Origin: Clostridium beijerinckii | GTDB lineage: Bacteria; Bacillota; Clostridia; Clostridiales; Clostridiaceae | DNA length: 64,000 bases | Reading direction: 5' to 3' | NCBI RefSeq assembly: GCF_036699995.1 | Contig: NZ_CP144906.1 | Location: forward strand, 5,399,501 to 5,463,500 | Part shown: piece after piece, positions 52,769 to 61,146 of the stretch | How positions within the stretch are numbered: the stretch's first letter is position 1 | Layout: each line of letters opens with the position of its first letter | Notes under the pieces: generated by a model | Told to the model about the DNA's origin: nothing | Seen by the model: the letters and a program-made list of their open reading frames with translations, nothing else | Database searches by the model: none | Position numbers and translations under genes: made by a program

Positions 52769-53206
52769 TCACTGCGAAATTAGTTTATTTATATAATCCA
52801 AATCTAAAGTATTTTCAATAATTCTATATTCTTTATTAGAATTATTAATATTATTAGCAATACTGATATATTCCTTGCCTTGTATAGTAACTTCAGCAGA
52901 TATACTATTTTTATCGTAAATATATATATGATAAGAACCTTTTGCCCTATTTGATATGCTACCATAATGTTGAATTAGTTTTATTTTAGATAAATTAAAT
53001 AAAATATCGTTTATCTCAATCTTATCTTTAATTGTCTTATCTTCACCTCCAGATGTACTTCTAATCTCAATTTCCTCTATATTTTCCTTGTTATAATTAC
53101 TAAATAAAAAATTATTTAAAGTTCCTTTTCTAGGATATAAATAATATGATGCGCAAACTATTAGCACAGTAATTAAAAATATAGATACGCTTAGTTTTTT
53201 TCTCAT
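52769..53206 (-). CDS. Unknown membrane-anchored protein (145 aa)
   Basis: One N-terminal membrane anchor or signal (residues 5-22, with a Cys but no clear lipobox), then an exported soluble domain (ENIEEIEIRSTSGGEDKTIK, YHIYIYDKNSISAEVTIQGK). No family recognised with confidence. AGGAGAA precedes the ATG. It follows the DUF4179-like gene by 67 bases in the same direction, with a stem-loop between. Confidence 0.6.
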   Translation of the reverse strand: MRKKLSVSIFLITVLIVCASYYLYPRKGTLNNFLFSNYNKENIEEIEIRSTSGGEDKTIKDKIEINDILFNLSKIKLIQHYGSISNRAKGSYHIYIYDKNSISAEVTIQGKEYISIANNINNSNKEYRIIENTLDLDYINKLISQ

Positions 53207-53222
53207 GATAATTCTCCTACAT

Positions 53223-53272
53223 AAGTAAAGAAATACTTAAAGTTCTTATTACTCTAAGTATTTCTTTTACTT
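53223..53272 (-). other. Strong stem-loop between the two exported-protein genes
   Basis: AAGTAAAGAAATACTTA pairs with TAAGTATTTCTTTTACTT. It starts next to the stop codon of the upstream gene and ends before the ribosome site of the downstream one. No T run leftward, so it may be partial. Confidence 0.5.
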
Positions 53273-53273
53273 A

Positions 53274-54224
53274 TTATCTTATATTTATTGTAATGGCTTT
53301 ATCATAATTGCTAATAGTAGGAAATTTTCTAGGATATGCTGTATCAGGGTTGTTAAAAGAAGTTCTTGGGATTATCGTTACACTTCTCATATCAGTTGTG
53401 TCAACAAAATAATTTAACATTATACTTTTATCAGATCCATGACCATCTGATTCCTTAATCTTATTTCCTTTATCATCCGTAAGTTCCCATGATGCCATAT
53501 CTGTAGTATCACTAAAACTATCGATATCACTGCCTCCTGTAAATTCAATTCTGTATGGGAATATTTTTATATTGTGCACATATAGTTCATGGCCATCTAT
53601 TACTAGAGTTTGATTAATATCCTTGGTTAAAATTGGCTTGTCTATTTGAGATGCGCCAATTGCAAAATTGAATTTCCAATTCCCTGTTACATACGAGTCA
53701 ATATTGGCTGTACTAGTTACCCCTATCTTATCATAATCGATTAAAATATTTAAATTTTGACTTGTATCTATATTGTCTAAGTAAATATGTGTCACTATAT
53801 CACAAGTTCCATCATCGTTATGGATGTAATCGTACTTAAATTCATTTGTTTCATTATTTATTATCTTTCCATTAATAGATATACTTGGTTTTAACTCTTG
53901 TGCATAATCACCTCTTTCTTTACTATCCAAATGTGTTGTAAAAGTAAGCATATGAGTATCTGCATAACAGTCAGATAGAGTAACCTTAATTTCCTTATCT
54001 TCAACAGTTTTTCCAATCACTATTTTAGATTTTTCAGGTATTGAATAATTTTCTTTTTCTGAAACAGAATTTCCGCTAGCATCTTGAATTACGGACGTAT
54101 TATTAACTACTGCAGCACTAGAATATTGGCAATTACCTGCAGTAATTACTGAAATAAGTGCAATTGCTCCAATAAGTAAACTTTTAGATTTTTTATTGCG
54201 AAAACCTACTTTTATTTTTTTCAT
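53274..54224 (-). CDS. Exported DUF4179/DUF5643-like protein
   Basis: 316 residues with an N-terminal membrane segment (residues 14-31). The body resembles the extracellular region of clostridial anti-sigma-factor-like proteins: IVIGKTVEDKEIKVTLSDCY near residue 70 and LVIDGHELYVHNIKIFPYRI near 210. The usual intracellular zinc-finger part and a sigma factor gene are absent here. It is probably a secreted or anchored relative that lost the sigma-binding part. GGGAGGA precedes the ATG. Confidence 0.65.
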   Translation of the reverse strand: MKKIKVGFRNKKSKSLLIGAIALISVITAGNCQYSSAAVVNNTSVIQDASGNSVSEKENYSIPEKSKIVIGKTVEDKEIKVTLSDCYADTHMLTFTTHLDSKERGDYAQELKPSISINGKIINNETNEFKYDYIHNDDGTCDIVTHIYLDNIDTSQNLNILIDYDKIGVTSTANIDSYVTGNWKFNFAIGASQIDKPILTKDINQTLVIDGHELYVHNIKIFPYRIEFTGGSDIDSFSDTTDMASWELTDDKGNKIKESDGHGSDKSIMLNYFVDTTDMRSVTIIPRTSFNNPDTAYPRKFPTISNYDKAITINIR

Positions 54225-54651
54225 TATCTTATTCCTCCCACATAATTTTTCATTTTTTTGATATCACTGCAAGTCCACTTTTAATAATAATTAAAAGTAA
54301 TCTTTTGTTATCATTCGTTTTCTATGGACAGCCTCCTTTCCCATTGTAAATAATATTAAATTATACACTCAATTTCTATTTCATACAAATAATTACATAT
54401 ATTGAAATAGCTTGTTGATAGATTTGAGAAAAAAACACTATCTCTTATCTCTTGATTCCTCATCTCTTTTACATTTCTGAATCCAAATTCTTTGATATAG
54501 GATGATAATGCTTTGTAAGCATTTGATATCAAATATTAGCACACATAGTACATTAAATTCAGAAAAACTCTTATTGTGCATTACATTTTTTTCTTTTGTA
54601 AATTCCCATAAAACTTTTTGTCCCCATTTTGTCCCTTATTCTATAAGCAAA
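54225..54651. other. Intergenic, no gene seen
   Basis: About 430 bases. A small stem ACTTTTAAT / ATTAAAAGT lies near 54277-54298. A short rightward frame at 54502-54810 runs through the tRNA gene and is not a real gene. Confidence 0.4.
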
Positions 54652-54680
54652 AACGGCCTAACCATTATGGTTAAGCCGTT
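54652..54680 (-). terminator. Terminator of tRNA-Arg
   Basis: AACGGCCTAACC and GGTTAAGCCGTT pair around a 5-base loop. Leftward it is followed by TTTTTGC. Confidence 0.85.
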
Positions 54681-54693
54681 CCTTCATTTAACT

Positions 54694-54768
54694 TGGTACT
54701 CCCAGCGGGAATCGAACCCACATCTATCCCTTAGGAGGGGATTGTTCTATCCATTTAACTATAGGAGC
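54694..54768 (-). tRNA. tRNA-Arg (CCU)
   Basis: 75 bases with encoded CCA. Acceptor stem GCTCCTA / TGGGAGT, anticodon loop CTCCTAA giving CCU, T loop GTTCGATTC. It reads AGG. Confidence 0.96.
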
Positions 54769-55030
54769 ATAATACTTAAATATTCTTTTTTGTTTAATTT
54801 GTACTTATAAATTTTATTACAATTATTTGTCATTGTCAAATTAATAATTTATTTTTACATAAAAAAATAAATTATATTAGATATTAAATGTCTGATTACT
54901 AACCTTTCAAAAAATAAATTTTTCCATAAATACTTGATAAAATGTAAATACTGTAACTTATCCTTCTTCTAGCTCCATATAAACTAATAAACAAAAAACC
55001 TGAATATACTAAGCTAAAACTGTAAAAATA

Positions 55031-55063
55031 AAGCTTAAATACCCTCTATATGTATTTAAGCTT
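55031..55063 (-). terminator. Terminator of the P-type ATPase gene
   Basis: AAGCTTAAATAC and GTATTTAAGCTT form a perfect 12-base-pair stem with a 9-base loop. Leftward it is followed by TATTTTTA. Confidence 0.85.
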
Positions 55064-55070
55064 CATAGTT

Positions 55071-57461
55071 TTAAATTGTTTTAACTTTAAATTTTTTATT
55101 AACTCTAACTCTAAATATATCTACAATTTTAGTTATCAGAGGACTGGATGCTATTATTACTGCTAGCGATATGAGCCAATGACTTAATTGTATTTTAGTT
55201 AAGCTAAATATATATCTTCCTATTGGTGTTAAGAACCCCAACACTATTATCCCAAACATAGATAAACACATTACCGTTTTAAACTTAGTTAACGGTCTTG
55301 CGACTCTAAGCAATACCACCATACTAATTCCAGAAAACATTAGTACTGCTAAAGTTCTACTGTAATCCATTGGGAGATTCATTTGCATTGATATAATAAA
55401 TGTTATAAGTATAAATATAGCAAGTAATATCCCGTTAGGAATACTAACAGTTAATATTCTTGTTAAAAATCCCTTTTTAACTCCACCCGTGCTAGGCAAT
55501 AACGCCAAAAAGAATGATGGAATTCCTATAGCACAACTTCCCACTAATGACAACTGTATTGGAAGTATTGGATACTCTATAAATAATATTGAACATACAA
55601 ATGATAGAATTATGCAAAATACAGTTTTGGATAAAAATAATTCTGATACTCTCTCCAAATTATTAATTTGCTTTCTTCCCTCTTCAAGAACTTTAGGAAG
55701 TGCAGTGAAATCAGATTTCATTAATACTAATTGCGCTACAGCTTTTGTTGCATCGGAACCATTTGCCATTGCAATGCCACAATCAGAAGATTTTAAAGCA
55801 AGTACATCATTCACTCCATCACCTGTCATTGCAACAGTATGCCCCATTTCCTGAAGAGCCAAAACGATTCTTTTCTTTTGATGTGGAGTAACTCTTCCAA
55901 AAACAGTTATTTCCTGAATCAAAGCCTTCAATTTTTCATTATCCTCTGGCAACTCTCTTGCATCCACATATTTTTCCCAGCCACTTAAGCCTGCTCTTCT
56001 TGCAACCTCTGAAACAGTAATAGGGCTATCTCCAGAAATAATTTTCACCCCTACGCCTTGACTATCAAAGTACTTTAATACATCAGGTGCTGCTTCTCTT
56101 ATGATATCCTCAATTAGCACTAGTGCTACACTTTCTACCTTACCTTCTAATTTTTCATTCAAATTGTTATGAAGATTTGCTAGTAATAAAACTCTTTTTC
56201 CTTTTCTAGCTTCTTCTTTAACTATTTCTTCTATTAACTGGTATTCCTTACCCAATATTATTTCTGGTGCGCCAAGTACCCATGTCCCAAGCTTTTCAAA
56301 AGTAGCTCCGCTCCATTTTCTTTTAGATGAGAATGCAATCTTGTCTAAAACTTTGATTTCCTTATCATATTCCTTATATTTTTCTAATATAGCTTTCTGA
56401 GTTGGATTATTGCTTGGCAAATTATTTATTAATGCCGCTAATACATGATCTATCTCTTCAGAACTTTTAGAACCAATATTCTTCACTTCTGACAATCTTA
56501 ACTCTCCTTGAGTCAAAGTTCCTGTCTTATCTAAACAAAGTACATCAACTCTTGCTAATACTTCTGTAGCACTTAGTTCTTGAACTAAAGTATCATATTT
56601 AGATAGCTTTATAATTGACACTATAAACGTAGCACTAGTTAATAGTACTAGTCCCTCTGGTATCATTCCTACAATTCCTGATACTGCTCCTATTAATGCA
56701 TCCTGCCACGTATTCCCTGGTATTCTTAGTTGCGTTATTATTAATAATGCAGATAAAGGAGGTACAATCCATATTATTACTCTAAAAATTTTATCTATTG
56801 CTGCTTGTAGCTCTGAATTTATTATTTTAAATTGTTTAGCTTCCTCAGCAAGAGTAGATGAATATGTTTCTTTACCTACTTTTGTAACAATCGCATATCC
56901 CTCTCCAGATACCACGAAACTTCCAGATAACAATGTCTCTTTGTAATTTTTAGATATTGCATCGGCTTCTCCTGTTAACATAGACTCATCTATTTCTAAT
57001 CCGTTACTATGCAAAACTTCTCCATCCGCTAATACCTGCATGCCGGTTTCTAGATAAATCACATCATCCAATACAATTTCTTCTATTGCAATCTCCTTTA
57101 TTTCACCATCTCTAAGAACTTTTGCATGCGCAGAACTTATGACTGATAACTTTTCTAATGTGCGCTTAGCTTTAATTTCTTGAATCACTCCAATTAATGT
57201 ATTTACTATTATAACGCCTACAAATATAGCATTCTTAGGTGATCCTGCTAGAATAATTATTGCTGCAAGCACAAAGTTTATTGCATTAAACCTTGTAAAC
57301 AAATTAGCTCTTATTATTTGAGGCATAGTTCTTGATGGCGTTTTCGGAATGTGATTCACTTTTCCTTCTTTAATTCTCTGCTTAACTTCTTCAGATGTTA
57401 AACCAATTATAGCTTCAGCATCTTTCTCCTTCATATTCAACGTATTATTATTTAAATTCAT
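55071..57461 (-). CDS. Cation-transporting P-type ATPase (CtpE-like)
   Basis: 796 residues. Actuator motif LTGEAD at about 163, phosphorylated Asp311 in DKTGTLT, and hinge MTGDGVNDVLAL. The M4 motif is PEGLVLL (residues 268-274), as in CtpE-type calcium pumps. It has no N-terminal metal-binding domain, so heavy metals are unlikely; calcium or another cation is inferred. ATG 57461 follows GGAG by 7 bases, with a TTG just before it. Single gene with its own terminator. Confidence 0.9.
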   Translation of the reverse strand: MNLNNNTLNMKEKDAEAIIGLTSEEVKQRIKEGKVNHIPKTPSRTMPQIIRANLFTRFNAINFVLAAIIILAGSPKNAIFVGVIIVNTLIGVIQEIKAKRTLEKLSVISSAHAKVLRDGEIKEIAIEEIVLDDVIYLETGMQVLADGEVLHSNGLEIDESMLTGEADAISKNYKETLLSGSFVVSGEGYAIVTKVGKETYSSTLAEEAKQFKIINSELQAAIDKIFRVIIWIVPPLSALLIITQLRIPGNTWQDALIGAVSGIVGMIPEGLVLLTSATFIVSIIKLSKYDTLVQELSATEVLARVDVLCLDKTGTLTQGELRLSEVKNIGSKSSEEIDHVLAALINNLPSNNPTQKAILEKYKEYDKEIKVLDKIAFSSKRKWSGATFEKLGTWVLGAPEIILGKEYQLIEEIVKEEARKGKRVLLLANLHNNLNEKLEGKVESVALVLIEDIIREAAPDVLKYFDSQGVGVKIISGDSPITVSEVARRAGLSGWEKYVDARELPEDNEKLKALIQEITVFGRVTPHQKKRIVLALQEMGHTVAMTGDGVNDVLALKSSDCGIAMANGSDATKAVAQLVLMKSDFTALPKVLEEGRKQINNLERVSELFLSKTVFCIILSFVCSILFIEYPILPIQLSLVGSCAIGIPSFFLALLPSTGGVKKGFLTRILTVSIPNGILLAIFILITFIISMQMNLPMDYSRTLAVLMFSGISMVVLLRVARPLTKFKTVMCLSMFGIIVLGFLTPIGRYIFSLTKIQLSHWLISLAVIIASSPLITKIVDIFRVRVNKKFKVKTI

Positions 57462-57691
57462 CAAATTTCTCCTGCCTATGTAAATTATTTGCTATACTAT
57501 TTCATAGAATTATCATTGTCTTATATATTATACATTTTTTAATATTATTTTACCCTAATTATTTACTTAATTTTAAATTAATTTTATTGAATTTTTAATA
57601 GGTATGTAATCTATTTAGTCTTTCAATATGTTAATTTTTATACTATACTGATTAGTGTAAAAATTAATATATTAAGGGTGTGTAATTTTTA

Positions 57692-58414
57692 ATGTTAAGA
57701 ACTATCTATTTTTATCTCGGATTAATAATAAGTCTTATATTTTCATCTATTTATAGAATTAGGATAAAAATCTTAACTAATAAAGGAGATATTGAAGGAA
57801 GAAAATGGTTCATTCATAAAGTAAGCCATTCTTGGGCAAAATTTATAATGAAAATATCGGGTGCAAAAATTAATGTTGTCGGTTTGGATAATCTTCCAAA
57901 AGATCAAACTGTATTATTTGTATCTAATCACCAAAGTAACTTTGATATTCCGTTGCTTCTAAGCTGCATTGACATTCCAAAAGGATTTATTGCAAAAAAG
58001 GAACTTGAAAAGCTACCTCTTATTAGTACTTGGATGAAATATATAAATTGCATTTTTATGGATAGAGATAACTTAAGAAAATCTGCTGAATCAATAGTTG
58101 AAGGTGTTAATTTATTAAAGTCTGGTTATTCAATGGTAATATTTCCAGAGGGTACTAGAAGCAAAGGTAAATCTGTGGACGAGTTTAAAAGTGGAAGCTT
58201 CAAATTAGCTACAAAATCCAAATGTCCTATAGTTCCACTGACTATAAATGGAACATATAAACTTATGGAGGAAAATAATAACGCAATAAAAAGTGCTGAT
58301 ATAGAATTAGTAATACATCCTTTAATAGATGTTGCTACCCTAAATAAAGACGAGCTAGAAAAGCTGCCTGAAACCGTTCATTCTATCATATCTAGTGCTT
58401 GCAAGCTACACTAA
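57692..58414 (+). CDS. plsC: 1-acyl-sn-glycerol-3-phosphate acyltransferase
   Basis: 240 residues. Makes phosphatidic acid in membrane lipid synthesis. The HX4D catalytic motif is NHQSNFD and the glycerol-phosphate-binding motif is FPEGTRSKGK. One N-terminal membrane segment (residues 5-22). Single gene followed by a terminator. Confidence 0.95.
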   Translation: MLRTIYFYLGLIISLIFSSIYRIRIKILTNKGDIEGRKWFIHKVSHSWAKFIMKISGAKINVVGLDNLPKDQTVLFVSNHQSNFDIPLLLSCIDIPKGFIAKKELEKLPLISTWMKYINCIFMDRDNLRKSAESIVEGVNLLKSGYSMVIFPEGTRSKGKSVDEFKSGSFKLATKSKCPIVPLTINGTYKLMEENNNAIKSADIELVIHPLIDVATLNKDELEKLPETVHSIISSACKLH

Positions 58415-58421
58415 TATAAAA

Positions 58422-58450
58422 AAGCAAGTTGCCTTAAATTAGGCAGCTTA
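58422..58450 (+). terminator. Terminator after plsC
   Basis: AAGCAAGTTGCCT pairs with AGGCAGCTT with a small bulge, followed by ATTTTTATAC. Confidence 0.75.
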
Positions 58451-58520
58451 TTTTTATACATTAATTTAAGTATATTTTATACTAAATGCTGCTAATAATA
58501 TATTTAGATTATAATATCTT

Positions 58521-58550
58521 TTGACATGAATTTATCTATTGTGTTATAAT
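58521..58550 (+). promoter_or_regulatory. Promoter of the DEAD-box helicase gene
   Basis: TTGACA (58521-58526), 18 bases, TATAAT (58545-58550). This leaves a leader of about 80 bases, as is common for cold-induced helicase genes. Confidence 0.8.
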
Positions 58551-58637
58551 GAATTCATTTGACTTATATATAAAACTTTAATATAAGTTATCGAAACAAA
58601 AATAACTAATTTTGAAACAAAGAAACGAGGATATTTA

Positions 58638-60215
58638 ATGAATGATAATCAATTTGCTACATTAGGTCTTAAAGAGAGTATTGTTAAGGCAATATCAGAC
58701 CTTGGTTTTACAAAACCATCTCAAATACAAGAACAAAGTATCCCTGTAACACTTAGTGGCGCTGATTTAATAGGGCAGGCACAAACTGGTACCGGAAAAA
58801 CTGCAGCTTACAGCTTACCAATTATCACCAAGATGAGTGATAATAAGGGAATCAAATCTCTTATTTTAGCACCAACAAGAGAACTTGCTGTTCAAGTTAA
58901 TGAGGAGATACAAAGACTTTCTAAATATGAGAAAATTGGAACTCTAGCTGTTTATGGTGGAGATTCAATCGAAAGACAAATCAGAGCACTAAGAAAAGGC
59001 GATGTCGATATTGTCGTTGGAACGCCTGGTAGAATATTAGATCTTGTAAAAAGAAAATGCCTTCATTTAGAAAGTATAGAATTTCTAGTACTAGATGAAG
59101 CTGACGAAATGCTTAACATGGGATTCATCGATGATATTCAAGAAATTCTTAGTCATACACCATCTGAAAGACAAACTTTATTGTTTTCAGCAACAATGCC
59201 TGATCCAATAGCAAAGTTGGCTAAAAAGTATATGAAACCAGATGCTAAACTTGTTAGTATTAAGAGGAGTTCATTAACTGTATCTAAAATTGAGCAAAGT
59301 TATTTTATGATTAATAATAAGCATAGATTAGAAGCTCTTTGTAGATTACTTGATCTAGATAATCCTAGTTCGGCTATAATATTCTGTAGAACTAAAAGAG
59401 GTGTTGACGAGCTTGTACAAGAACTACAATCAAAAGGTTATATGGTTGAAGGTATGCATGGAGATATGACACAAGCTCACAGATTAACTACTTTAAATAA
59501 ATTTAAAGAAGGTACACTAAATCTATTAATAGCTACTGATGTTGCTGCTAGAGGTATAGATGTGGAAGGTGTAACTCATGTATTTAACTATGATTTACCT
59601 CAAGATGTAGAATCATACGTTCACAGAATTGGTAGAACTGGTAGAGCAAATAAAAGCGGTACAGCTTATTCTTTAGTAACTCCAAAGGATTTTTCAATGC
59701 TTAAACAAATTCAAAATGTTACTAAAAGTTCAATCACACAAAAGCCAGTTCCAACTGCAGAAGAAATTAATAATAAAAAATTTAAGGACATGATGTCAGA
59801 GGTTGAGAGTACTATTAAAGCTGGTGAGCTTACTAAGTTTATACCAAGTGCAATAGAATTGACTGAATCTTATGATGCAGTATCAGTTATTTCAGCCCTA
59901 ATGAAAATGAAGTTTGAAAATGAAATTGTATTTGATTACAGTTCAAACAAATTAGAAGCGCCTAAAAAAGAAGATGTTCGTTTATTTTTCTCTGTCGGCA
60001 AAAGAGACGGTTTAACTCCAAAAGTATTAATTAATTATATTAAAGATATGACAAGAGTTAATGCTTCAGCAATTGGTCAAATAGATCTTATGGAGAACTT
60101 CTCATTTGTAACTGTTGATGAGTCTATATCTTCTAAAATATTAAAAAATTGTCCTGGTGGAAAAATTAATAAGAAGAAGGTTAATGTTGAGGTTGCTAAT
60201 AAGCGTAAGAGATAA
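58638..60215 (+). CDS. DEAD-box RNA helicase with DbpA-like RNA-binding domain
   Basis: 525 residues. All helicase motifs are visible in order: Q motif (residues 3-27), AQTGTGKT, PTRELA, GTPGR, DEAD, SAT, then the second RecA domain with IATDVAARGIDV and HRIGRTGRA. The last about 75 residues (VRLFFSVGKRDGLTPKVLIN onward) match the DbpA RNA-binding domain, which in Escherichia coli and Bacillus directs the enzyme to 23S rRNA. A role in large-subunit assembly is likely. The tail ends in a basic stretch (NKRKR). GAGGAT precedes the ATG. Confidence 0.94.
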   Translation: MNDNQFATLGLKESIVKAISDLGFTKPSQIQEQSIPVTLSGADLIGQAQTGTGKTAAYSLPIITKMSDNKGIKSLILAPTRELAVQVNEEIQRLSKYEKIGTLAVYGGDSIERQIRALRKGDVDIVVGTPGRILDLVKRKCLHLESIEFLVLDEADEMLNMGFIDDIQEILSHTPSERQTLLFSATMPDPIAKLAKKYMKPDAKLVSIKRSSLTVSKIEQSYFMINNKHRLEALCRLLDLDNPSSAIIFCRTKRGVDELVQELQSKGYMVEGMHGDMTQAHRLTTLNKFKEGTLNLLIATDVAARGIDVEGVTHVFNYDLPQDVESYVHRIGRTGRANKSGTAYSLVTPKDFSMLKQIQNVTKSSITQKPVPTAEEINNKKFKDMMSEVESTIKAGELTKFIPSAIELTESYDAVSVISALMKMKFENEIVFDYSSNKLEAPKKEDVRLFFSVGKRDGLTPKVLINYIKDMTRVNASAIGQIDLMENFSFVTVDESISSKILKNCPGGKINKKKVNVEVANKRKR

Positions 60216-60245
60216 TAAAACTTTTTATTCTTAATACTCTTACTT

Positions 60246-60297
60246 AAGGGAAGATTTAAATTTAGGTATAATGCCTAGAGCTTATCCTCCCTTTTTT
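60246..60297 (+). terminator. Terminator after the helicase gene
   Basis: AAGGGAAGAT pairs with ATCCTCCCTT, enclosing the inner hairpin TTAGG / CCTAG. Followed by TTTTTTGC. Confidence 0.75.
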
Positions 60298-60362
60298 GCT
60301 TTTATTATAAAAATAACTACTCTAAAAATAGCATTAAAACATTTCATGCTATTCCTTATACA

Positions 60363-60875
60363 TCACTGTATATCCGCATCATCTTGATAAGAATCCACAT
60401 CTATTATATTCGATGTATTTTCTAACGAATACTTTTTCTGCATTATTATACTAAGAACTCCATTATCAATACTTTTAAGTATCTGATTTGTGTCTATATC
60501 CTCAATATCATTAAATCTTTTATTATAAGCATTCTTAACAAGAGCAGTATTAGAAAATATCCCAAATCCACTTTTTTTAATTTCTAATCTATTTAGGTTT
60601 ATATCTAATATTCCTGGATCATATCTTATGCTTAATTCTCTAAGATCAATACCTTTTAGATCTATAGTTAGATGATACATATCATCATACCGATTAAGTT
60701 TTATAAAATTATTATATTCTTCTCTATTTCCTTCATTAGAAGAAATATTTTCATTATTTTTAGCAAATTCATTTATATCAAAGTTACCTAAAAATGAATG
60801 CATAATTCCACTTATCTTTTCTATATTGTTTGGATTAAAAACATTATCAAATCCAAAAGTAAAAATTTTAAACAT
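60363..60875 (-). CDS. Hsp20/alpha-crystallin-like small heat shock protein
   Basis: 170 residues. The alpha-crystallin domain runs from about residue 58 (YDDMYHLTIDLKGIDLRELS, then GILDINLNRLE) to about 150 (SIDNGVLSIIMQKK), with the usual GVL motif replaced by NGVLSI. The N-terminal region is long and polar, and the central loop is longer than in typical Hsp20. It would act as an ATP-independent chaperone; sequence divergence leaves room for a different, for example spore-related, role. GGGAGGA precedes the ATG. Confidence 0.75.
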   Translation of the reverse strand: MFKIFTFGFDNVFNPNNIEKISGIMHSFLGNFDINEFAKNNENISSNEGNREEYNNFIKLNRYDDMYHLTIDLKGIDLRELSIRYDPGILDINLNRLEIKKSGFGIFSNTALVKNAYNKRFNDIEDIDTNQILKSIDNGVLSIIMQKKYSLENTSNIIDVDSYQDDADIQ

Positions 60876-61146
60876 ATCTTCCTCCCAATATATTTCTTAA
60901 CACTTATATAATATTTATAAACTTCCAATTTGTTTAAATCATTTATCTTAATTTTAGTTGTATTTTTAAACTTTAATTAGTGTATCAATTCCTAAATATT
61001 ACTTAATTTTTTCAAGTGTATAATCTCATTACTTTTTAATACTGTTCTAATCCAATATATTTCTTTTTTTAAATATGCATCAATACACTATTGAATAAAT
61101 TCATATAAGATATTACAATATTTATTATATACAGGAGGATACTATA
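60876..61146. other. Intergenic between divergent hsp20-like and levR-like genes
   Basis: 271 AT-rich bases holding the two divergent promoters. I see no heat-shock CIRCE element and no sigma-54 promoter pattern (TGGCAC-N5-TTGC). Confidence 0.4.

Noticed and set aside
54502-54810. Rightward ORF of 102 codons
   Set aside because: Runs straight through the tRNA-Arg gene and its terminator.
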